From the NCBI RefSeq assembly GCF_000143415.4, contig NW_003314284.1, positions 903,594-967,593 on the forward strand: 64,000 nucleotides of DNA, in the 5' to 3' direction. The notes below the pieces were generated by a model. That model saw nothing but the letters and a program-made list of their open reading frames with translations, was not told the DNA's origin and did no database searches. A program made the position numbers and the translations under genes. This DNA comes from Selaginella moellendorffii (taxonomy: Eukaryota; Streptophyta; Lycopodiopsida; Selaginellales; Selaginellaceae). Every line of letters starts with the position of its first letter. The first letter of the stretch is position 1. Shown one piece after another: positions 12,633 through 20,231 of this stretch.

Positions 12633-13750
12633 TCAGACTGTTATTTTTTGCCTCCAACGCCTATACAATAATCTTGGAATTTCATCACTCTCCACACTAT
12701 CAGGATTTAAACCCAATAGTAATGCCATCTCTTCTCTAATACGTCCACGCTCATGTTCAGTGGTCGAAGAACCCATCTGGTTGAGCAGATTATGGAGATG
12801 CGGATAGTGTTTGGCTAGACAATATACATGCCATAAATGATGACTGGTGTCTGTCCGATCAAATGACTTCTGATATACTGTTCCATCTGCCATTTGGTTG
12901 ATTTTTGCAGCCACCTCTTGGATTGGCTGGTTCTCTATCACCATCGCTCCAAGCCGTTTTGCAAGGTCCCCCAGAACATACGGTTTCTTTTCCCTAGTTT
13001 CCATACTGCAAGAGATGGGGTGCACTGCATATGTGTGCGTGTTCGCTGCAATTTTAATCGGCGAGTCATTGATGATGAGGATTTCACTTGACCTAGCAGT
13101 CCGGTTCATCACTACAGCCTCTGGCTTGACGAAGATGGGCTTGCTACCCCTCACATGGACCATAGTCAAGCAATCCTCCTACGTTAGGAGAAAGTCAAAT
13201 GGTAATATTACTCGCGTCTGATCGTGCATCATCTGTAGCAACGTTAATGCATTGTGGCGCATCATGGATGTCCAAACTCCCAATTGCAAATTGAACCCGG
13301 CCCTCTGTTTTAAGTGTCGCATGGTCATTATTAGATCCCGCAGTTTCTCCCGTGTGATTAATGTGAATCTGTCTCTTTTGACCAACTTGCGACCGCAGGC
13401 TTTGGAGGGTGCAGTGACATTCGAGGACGAGCCACGCTCATAAGAGAAAAGGACACCGTTCAGATAAAAAACGATACAGTACCTTCGCCGTGACTCTGAA
13501 ATGAAATGCGTCAGCATAAAAAATGGTACAAGTCAATTTTACCATCTACAATATTAGCGAATGGTGCTCCCGATGGTCGTTGAGAGGGTTTTGGTCGAGG
13601 AAACGTGAAGGGCGGAAATACTCTCCTCTGCAATGTGGGGTCAATCGCATCCGATGGCGTGTGGGCACATGCCATTTCAGCTGTAGACTCTGGTACAACT
13701 GGCTCAACAGTGGCATGGGGTGGTTCCGATGGCGTGTGATCACACGCCAT
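12577..13750. repeat. Palindrome cluster 1 (three 22-bp copies)
   Basis: Copies lie at 12577-12598, 13652-13673 and 13729-13750. The arms follow ATGGCRTGNGG and CCNCAYGCCAT; the copy at 13729 is a perfect palindrome. The first is downstream of the gene. The other two lie in frame inside the coding sequence, each flanked by the same bases (agctgaa before and cgga after on the minus strand), and give the peptide EMACxHTPS twice. Confidence 0.85.
12633..13495 (-). pseudogene. FCP1-like HAD phosphatase domain exon, copy 1
   Basis: This last exon follows the acceptor cag at 13496-13498 and ends in TGA at 12633. FCP1/NLI-interacting-factor phosphatases remove phosphate from Ser/Thr of partners such as the RNA polymerase II tail, using a DxD nucleophile box. 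Here box I reads CIVFYLNGVLF, whereas copy 2 reads CIVFDLNGVLF, so the catalytic Asp has become Tyr (13464-13466). Further motifs are LGVWTSMMRHNA and LIINDSPIKIAANTHTYAVHP; the latter has IND where copy 2 keeps IDD. A TAG at 13179-13181 replaces a CAG seen in copy 2. The DxN form of box I, as in copy 2, occurs in a known plant FCP1-like subgroup. This copy should be inactive. Confidence 0.82.
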
Positions 13751-14041
13751 TTCAGCTGGTGCCTCCGTTTGCAAAGTGGACATGACCGAACAGGCAGCAG
13801 GGGCGGTGTAGGGAGGTTCCAACGGCGCGTAGTCAGACGATTGGGCACACGTTGAGTCCGTTGGAAATGAGGATACGACCGGCTCGGCGGCTGGGGCGGC
13901 CTCATGCGGGTCCAATGGCGCCTGGTCACCGTCAGTTGGATACGTGGACAAGATTGACTCAGTGGTATGGGCAGCATCAAGTGGAGCGTGGTCAGCTTGC
14001 TTGGCGTTGATATGGATAGTAGCCTCCACCAGCTCTGATGA
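13543..14041 (-). pseudogene. Pro/Ser/Thr-rich linker exon, copy 1 (3' part)
   Basis: This low-complexity coding region sits between the acidic linker and the HAD domain. It is rich in Pro, Ala, Thr and Glu, with degenerate repeats around TEAPAEMACDHTPSEPP and PESTAEMACAHTPSDA. Two 22-bp palindromes are translated in frame as MACDHTPS and MACAHTPS. The 47-bp intron to the HAD exon is 13496-13542 with donor GTAAAATTG and acceptor TTTCATTTCAG. The exon is cut at 14041 by an insertion and resumes at 14762. No enzyme domain is seen; it is probably a flexible linker. Confidence 0.7.
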
Positions 14042-14754
14042 CCTCTCGCATTTTTGGATCTAGTGACAGGGAAGTGCTGTCACAAAGGGGGCCAGTGGCG
14101 GATGGCCGAGTTGGTTTGCTCGCGGAGGGGATCCCACATGGTTCTTGCTTCAGGGCTAGTCCTTTGAGGAGGTTTGCGGAGGCTTGCAAGTCTTGTGATT
14201 GTCGCGATGCTGGCAACGGGGGCTCGTATATCATTGAAGGGGGCCAGCGCACTTGTCTAGTGTGGGAGGCAAGGTAGCACGCTCTAGTCTAGAGCTGGAG
14301 GAGGCTCACACCTTGCTTGTTCTACGCCTTGGAGTTTGTTCGCAATGGGCACCGACTTAGTGCTGGAAGTACACTGGGGAGGTAGGCGCTCCAAGACACA
14401 GCATCACGTCTTGGGGCGTAACAGGTGGCTTCAGCTTGTGCAGTGGAATCACCTTGGAGGCGAGTGACCCATGAGCGACGCCGGGTCATCGTGCTCGAGT
14501 TGGACTGCTTGGCTGCGACGACGTCGAGCTAGATCAACATGGTGTTCGTCCGGCTTGACATCATTGTGACCGAGTGGAGGAGTGGCGAGGCGAAGCAGGT
14601 GGCTTCAAGCTCCGCGGTGGAGTCACCTGGGAGGTGGACGGCCCAAGAGCAGCGCCGGGCGTTCGCGCTCATAGTTTCACTAGTTTCTTCGAGAGTGCGC
14701 TCTCAATGTTGTTTTGATCCCTTTGGGATTGGGGTAATGTACATATATGTTTAG
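14042..14754. mobile_element. 713-bp insertion within the linker exon of copy 1
   Basis: Copy 2 reads straight through this site (59775-59790), so the segment is an insertion. It is flanked by ctgatga at 14035-14041 and 14755-14761, a 7-bp direct repeat that could be a target duplication. It is GC-rich, has no obvious terminal inverted repeats or poly-A tail, and contains two related units of about 75 bp (14422-14495 and 14596-14670, sharing aggtggcttca...gccggg). I do not recognise the family; a fragment of an LTR or a SINE-like element is possible. Confidence 0.7.
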
Positions 14755-14761
14755 CTGATGA

Positions 14762-15012
14762 CTCTTGCAGGCAAGTAGAGTCCACTGGCGGATCCATATG
14801 CATGTCCAAATATCTCCCTTCGATTGAGATGGTATCCTCCCTACTGGCTACTAAAAACAAACTCATTAGCACATTGAATCGACTATACTGTATTTACCAT
14901 CAACTGCTATTGAGGAACTAGGACCGATATCACTTGGGCGCACTGTTGATTGTGAAGGATTGGACATACGTTTCGACCCTTGCTTGGCACTATCCTTCCT
15001 CGACATTAAAGG
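14762..15012 (-). pseudogene. Linker exons before the insertion, copy 1
   Basis: This part holds the exon 14850-14762 (ASREDTISIEGRYLDMHM and following), a 47-bp intron at 14851-14897, and the exon from 14898 to about 15006. The acceptor expected at the upstream end of that exon is AA instead of the AG present in copy 2 (60026-60027), so splicing here should fail or shift in this copy. Confidence 0.65.
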
Positions 15013-15054
15013 CTAGAGTTTGTATCTTAATTTAACTGAATAATCTCTACTTAC

Positions 15055-15069
15055 CATTTGCTTTGCAAC
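15055..15069 (-). pseudogene. 15-nt microexon, copy 1
   Basis: GTTGCAAAGCAAATG lies between acceptor catgtag and donor gtaagtag. Its 15 nt keep the frame between the acidic exon and the next linker exon. Copy 2 has the equivalent at 60075-60089. It is inferred from splice signals and frame alone. Confidence 0.5.
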
Positions 15070-15126
15070 CTACATGGACAATGTTAGAAATGGTAAAAGG
15101 TTAGGAATGGATGTACTATTATTTAC

Positions 15127-16148
15127 CTGATGGTTTGTCTTGTATGACCTTCTTCCGCTGCTCTTTGGCCACCTCAGGCTGGCCATCGTCGTCATCATCG
15201 TCGTCGTCGTTATTGTGATCGTCACCATTGTGAGGACCATCCAAGTCCTCTTCGTCCTTCTCTTCTTCGTCTTCCTCTTCTTCGTCCTCCTCTTCTTTGT
15301 CCTCCTCTTCGTCCTTCTGCTCTTCCTGTTCATTATCTTTCTCTGGCTCCTCATCCCCCTCCTGCATTTCTTCCATAGGCTGCTCAGGCTGGATGGCTTG
15401 TTCTTCCAGGACCATCTTGGGAAAATCATCTGGCCGAGTCTCCATCTCAAAATACAAGACATCCATAGCCTGTTTCAGTGCTTGACCTAGGACCGTATCC
15501 TCACCCGACTGTCTTAACATGGTTTCTGCACGTTCTTGCACCCTTCGAAGACGACGAGATGAGAAAAACGTGGCCTTGACTTGAAAAGCATCCCTCATCC
15601 ATTGTACCTCTCCATTGAGATTGGGGAAGGGGAGTCCACCATAGGAATCTGAGTCAGGAGGTGGTGACTGGCTGCTTTCACTCAGCCCTTGATCTGCAAT
15701 GAATGGCATGAGCACACACGCCATAACCACGAGGCATTACCTATCATCTTTTCGTTGCCCTTCTTCCTTTTCAAATCAAACGCCTCTGATCCCGACGACT
15801 GTCCAACGTGCTTTCGCTTTTTATGACCACTGTCAGTTTGAGCTTGGCTGGTGCTTGCCTGTTTTGCCTTTGAAGAAGTGTCTCCTGCAAGGAATGGCAT
15901 GAGACCACACGCCATTGCAAATATAATTTGTACCTCCTTTTTTCCTATTGCTTGTCTGTTTGTCCTTCTTCGATGCGCCACCAGTGCGCTTTTCAGTCCT
16001 CGTCTCTGAATATTCACAACGATCTATAATCAAAATGGCATGAGGCCTCACGTGACCTTACCTTGTGCAGGTTGTGAGCTCGGCCCAACATGGGTATCTT
16101 CAATAGTAGCTGTTAACGCCGTTTCAGCATCTGGGGGTGGCCACGCTC
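15127..16148 (-). pseudogene. Charged and acidic linker exons, copy 1
   Basis: Four exons (16148-16062, 16023-15934, 15884-15741, 15693-15127) are separated by introns of 38, 49 and 47 bp. All are phase 1, and three contain the palindrome close to the 3' splice site. The encoded part has Lys/Arg-rich stretches (KSALVAHRRRTNRQ is a shadow of another frame; the spliced frame reads SKKDKQTSNRKKG), then FPNLNGEVQWMRDAFQVK and a helical segment. It ends in a long Glu/Asp run, more than 60 acidic residues between about 15180 and 15345. Such tails occur in nuclear chaperones and chromatin proteins, but no specific family is evident. Confidence 0.7.
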
Positions 16149-17555
16149 CTGCATACAGAGCTTGTGAGATAACATTTAAACTTAAAGTGCGTACTCACCA
16201 GGTTCGCAGAGAAGATACTGTTTTTCTTTGGCAACTGTAATTATATGCTCCATTGAAGTCACCTCTTCAATGGAGTTTGTCACCGCAACACACGGGACAC
16301 CCTTGAGTAGTGCGGCTCGAAAGAATAGTCCACCGCAGTTGTACTCGACAACGCATTTGCCCTTGGAGTCGGAAGCAGGTGACCCACCCGCTATTGCGTT
16401 GAAGACCCAGCTGAGCATTTCCCATGCTGCACCTGGAGCTTTCTTTGGATTCGAAAGCTCCATAGCCGTCTTTAGTTCCTCAGGCACGGGCAAATTGACC
16501 TCCCTCAGATCAATTCGATCGGCCTTGTCGAACGAAGTTGGGAAGTCACTCCAGTCCCACTCTGTTGCAGGACCAATAACAAGGGCGAGTGTGAAGATGC
16601 GGACATTCGTCGGTATCTTCTTCTTAGCCATTATCCCATGGATCTCCCGCATCTCCATGCCTTTCAACCGAGCCTTCACCTCGTTCAAGGCCTTCCAGAA
16701 CTTGTGATAGGATTCGGAGTCGTAGATCATATAGTGGACTGAGGATTCCACCTCCACAAGTCCCACCATTAAGTCAATGATGGAGCTGACTTCGTCTGCA
16801 TGAGTGATCTCCTCGTTTGTGAAGTCCATCACACAAAAGATGTTCTTGACCTGCTCATCTCTGCGGGAAACAATGCTCCTCCACCTTTGATCCTCATCCG
16901 AATTCACGTATACCCGATAAGGTTCTCGATAGGCCTCTGCTGCGGGGTCGAGCTGTTTCTGAAGCCGGCGGTCGACATCCCTCTTAATGAAATTTGGATA
17001 CTGATCCAACTTCTCAGCTTTACTTTTCGTGGCATCCCGCAGCAGATCGATGAACTTGGGGGCCCCCTTCACGTACTCGTCGATGTCTTCATTTGACAAC
17101 TCCAGCGCTTCCATCATCTCTTGCGTGGTGTCGATGCTCACCCTCTCCACGGCCACTTGCTCGAAGATCCAATCCTTCAATAGCGCACGAGCTCTCAGAG
17201 TCGTGCACAAGTCCTCGTATGTCACAATATGGCCGGGAGTCATTTTGGTCTTGTTGAAGACTACCTCACCACGTAGAAGAGCATTAGCCACTGTCAGAAA
17301 GTCGTCGTCGTCTAGAGACCACGAGAAACGCAAGGCGTTGAGCTTCAAATCATTGGGCTTCCGGCCGTCCTCCACACCCATTGAGTTTAGCAACTCCCTG
17401 TCATGGTACCTCCTCAGCACATCTACCCATTTGTCAAAAACAACTTTTGTCGCGAGTAGAATGTTATGGATGCTGAGTGTGTCATTGACCCCCAGTGTTT
17501 TCGAGAGAAGACTCGAGAATTCCTGCAATGGAAATGGCGTGAGGCCACATGCTAT
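15703..17555. repeat. Palindrome cluster 2 (four copies inside tiny introns)
   Basis: Copies lie at 15703-15724 (intron 15694-15740), 15894-15915 (intron 15885-15933), 16035-16056 (intron 16024-16061, right arm degenerate) and 17534-17555 (intron 17523-17576). In transcript orientation the palindrome ends 9-11 nt before the AG. The arm segment CTCAY matches a loose branch-point consensus at about 15-20 nt from the acceptor. Confidence 0.85.
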
Positions 17556-18755
17556 GCCACATGCAACGAGGCTTACCTCCCAGGCGCTAGTTGCTAGTGC
17601 ACGTCCTTGTCCTGGTTTTTGTGGCTTCTTTAGTTGAACCCAGAGCTTCCGTGTTCGTGCCAATGTCTCGTGCAGACCCGATTTGTAGCACATTTCTTGC
17701 TTGACATTCTGTGCGTGGGAGATATATATGATAGATCGGAGGGGCGAGTTGCCTTTTATCAGGCGGACAACTCTTGTCTTGAAGACTTTCTTCACCTCCT
17801 CGCCCACCATAATATCCACAACTATCTCTTGCATCGCCAAGCTAGAATGCTGCCCGGAGACGGCATAGAACTGGATGTTCTGATCGTCCAACACCTTCCT
17901 ATTGATCAAGTCTGGAAACCTCGTCTCGCCCTTCATTGTTCGGTAGTAGGGGATCACGTCTGCGATGTCGGGTGTTACTGGACTTGCCAGCATCTTCTGC
18001 TTCAGTTTTTCCACCCACTCATCAGATACTAGCCTGTGGTTGTATTTGCTTTGGATGTCGATACGGCTCACGTCGATTGTATATACTTTGTTGGAATAGT
18101 AACAAGTACTATTATCTGCGACGATTTTTGCTACCTCTTCTTGCTCTTTCTGCTCTTTGCGGCTCTTCTTTTTGGTGGGTGTAGTGTTCGAACCCGAGGC
18201 AATGGCATCACCGAGTAGCTTCTTTTTTGGACCAGGAGAGTCGGACGTCGGCTTGAGCTTGACCACCCTTTTCTACTTCGGGGTAGTTTCCAGATCGACC
18301 CCCTTCCCCTTCGCTTCGCGAACTGGAGGCACTCTCAACGGCTCAATGTTGGAATATAGTTTTTGAACATCGCTGTAGGTGAGGTCCGTGGATTCCATGT
18401 GATCTTCATAGACCCGCAGCGTCTTTGAAATTGTGGGCCTCTTGGACAACCTCTCCCTAGCTCCCTCTAGGAATTCCTCATAGCCGCTGCCCCCCTCCGG
18501 GAAGCCACTAGGATGTGCAAGGTGGATCTTGAAGGCGGACGCTGTCTCTACCACAAGTGCCAGTCCATATTCTTGCATGGAACTGCATGGAGTGTCTATC
18601 ACTTGGATGAAGATCCCCATGCATTCTTTTCTCCTACCATCTGTGTTGTACAGCCTCAGATTCTCACCTTCCATCCCGAAAGTCCAACTGGTGAGCTCCT
18701 CCCCCTTCTCTGCATCCACATTGACAGTGGCTGGAAGAAGAACGCAATTCCTCGC
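16149..18755 (-). pseudogene. ParB-like region with possible decayed methyltransferase fold, copy 1
   Basis: Two exons (18755-17577 and 17522-16199) flank a 54-bp intron at 17523-17576. After a Lys-rich stretch, the translation shows VYTIDVSRIDIQSKYNHR, DEWVEKLKQ and YAVSGQHSSLAMQE (GQHSSLA, about 17840-17860), then NVKQE. This order resembles the ParB/sulfiredoxin-like fold, whose GxxRxxA/GxHR box binds nucleotide. A helical middle follows. The end has AWEMLSWVFNAIAG and KCVVEYNCGGLFFRAALLKG with PCVAVTNSIEEV, resembling motifs X, I and II of beta-class DNA methyltransferases without a clear catalytic DPPY. In bacteria and phages ParB-like domains are often fused to such methylases. Assignment is by eye; a TAG at 18273-18275 breaks this copy. 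Confidence 0.6.
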
Positions 18756-18910
18756 CTGTTCAGAAATGCACAACAATTAGAGCTGACAGATGAAAAGCTA
18801 GCAGCTAGAAATAACGTGAGGCCACACGCCATTCACCACTGCATCAGATGTCTTGAGGCTGCATCCTAAGATGGCGTGAGGCTACACGCCATCTGAATGC
18901 TACTGAATTG

Positions 18911-18937
18911 CTAAACCCTAAACCCTAAACCCTAAAC
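18911..18937. repeat. Short interstitial telomere-like repeat
   Basis: Three full CCCTAAA units plus partial ones stand in a row. The unit matches the common plant telomere repeat (TTTAGGG). Copy 2 differs in this area, so the tract may have been added in copy 1. Confidence 0.85.
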
Positions 18938-19796
18938 ATGTGGCAAATGCTGCGTGAAGAAAGATGCCCTTTCTGGGCAAATGCTGTAAGAGGCAGATGC
19001 TGAGCAGATGTATCTCAGGCTAGCGAAGGGGACAAACGAAAGCTAGCTATAAACATGACGGGATGCAAATAGATTACTAGGCTGGTCCTGTGAAAATCAA
19101 AAACCATAATTGAAAACATTGAAAATGCAAAAAGAAAGGTTTATAATTATTTTTGAATTTTAAGCAACCAAAGGAATGTAAGTAGGGCATGTGTTTGTAA
19201 GTTTAAAAATGCCTCAACCACTTAAATTCCCAAATAAATAAAGCTGTTTCTATTTTTGGTATAGGTAAACTTTATAGCGTGTGGGCTCATGCAATTTTAA
19301 ACCCAAAAATGCACCAAAAAATGCTCGACTAGCATTATTCTTTGAATGGCGTGTGGCCTTATATTGCCATAAATGGACGTACACACACAACATAATTATT
19401 CCTTTACACGGCGAATAATCTTGGCGCGGATCGCTGACATGGCATGGCAAAGTTTGAATCACTGACATGGCACAGCTGGATCGAGGCAAGGACATGATGT
19501 GACAAAGTTCAACCTCCGACAGCAAAGTCTAGAAGCTACTCAGTTTGAAATTTGTCAGAGGAATCATAAGATCTAGTTTGTTAGAGGATTTGATGTGACG
19601 TTCAAGCGTGTGTTATTTTTGAATTCTCGAACTCATTCCTAGGTCTATCATTTTTGTGCGCCGTGTTCTTGGTTCCACTGAGCGCAGTGAGCGCTGCTTG
19701 TGTAAGCGGCGTTGTGAGCTGTGGTTTATGCGTCTACGAGCGGTTGCGGCATGCGAGCGCCATTGCGAGCGGCAGTTTATGCGAGTGGTAGTTTGT

Positions 19797-19870
19797 GCGA
19801 GCGGCGCTACGAGCAGTTGCGGTGTTGCGAGCGGCGCTACGAGTAGTTGTGGTGTTGCGAGCGGCACTGT
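19797..19870. repeat. 30-bp GC-rich tandem repeat
   Basis: Units starting gcgagcggcgctacgag stand at 19797 and 19827, with a partial third at 19857. More diverged related pieces (gcgagcg, gcgagtggtag) extend back to about 19740. Confidence 0.75.
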
Positions 19871-20231
19871 CTTTGGTGTGGCTACCGCTTCCTCTTGATA
19901 TTCGGCACTTGTGCTTCCTGGTATGTTCACCATGAAATGGCTTAGGACCACATTTAGAAATGGCATGAGGCCACATGCCATCTTGGGCCCTTGCAATTTC
20001 ATGGCTAGCGTATTGTCATATATGTTTTTACTTACCTGTAGCTGTGTGTATATCAAGATGGCATGAGGCCTCATGCCAATTTTGTGAATGCGAAATTTCA
20101 CGTGGGTGTCAATAGCATGTTTGAATAATGGCATGTGGCCTCATGCTATTGAGGTTGTTTGGTATGTTATGATTTAGGCCATTCTCCAATCATTTTTTGT
20201 ATGGTTTTAACTTCTTTTCTGCACTTTCAGA

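Larger units (their letters stand above)
12633..18755 (-). pseudogene. ParB-like / acidic / FCP1-like fusion gene, copy 1 (broken)
   Basis: This is the whole minus-strand gene of the transposon. Minus-strand exons can be chained at 18755-17577, 17522-16199, 16148-16062, 16023-15934, 15884-15741, 15693-15127, 15069-15055, about 15006-14898, 14850-13543 (holding a 713-bp insertion) and 13495-12633. Introns are 38-57 bp. In the segment from 16198 down to 13496 the junctions consistently keep one frame in phase 1, which supports a single protein. Lesions are a TAG at 18273-18275, a lost AG acceptor near 15007 (AA where copy 2 has AG), the 713-bp insertion, loss of the HAD nucleophile at 13464-13466 and a TAG at 13179-13181. 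Exons upstream of 18755 exist but are unclear. Confidence 0.8.
18811..20149. repeat. Palindrome cluster 3
   Basis: Copies lie at 18811-18832, 18871-18892, 19960-19981, 20058-20079 and 20128-20149. More degenerate ones lie at 19274-19295 and 19346-19370. The copies at 18811 and 18871 are also present in copy 2 (63769 and 63829). Confidence 0.8.
18756..20231. promoter_or_regulatory. Divergent intergenic region of the transposon
   Basis: The region lies between the minus-strand fusion gene and the plus-strand transposase, so it should hold both promoters. It contains the unclear 5' exons or introns of the minus gene (to about 18894), a telomere-like tract at 18911-18937, a GC-rich 30-bp tandem repeat at 19797-19870 and seven palindromes or palindrome remnants. 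The plus gene's start is preceded directly by a good 3' splice site (ctgcactttcag at 20219-20230), which suggests an intron in its 5' leader. I cannot point to a definite TATA box. Confidence 0.45.

Noticed and set aside
15070-15490. Arg/Lys-rich and Leu/Val-rich frames opposite the acidic linker
   Set aside because: These are shadows of the GAG/GAT-rich acidic coding tract in other frames; the acidic frame is the one supported by splice phases and by copy 2.
17029-17637. Plus-strand 202-codon frame (also 61987-62595)
   Set aside because: Antisense shadow of the ParB-like exons, kept in both copies only because the sense strand is similar.
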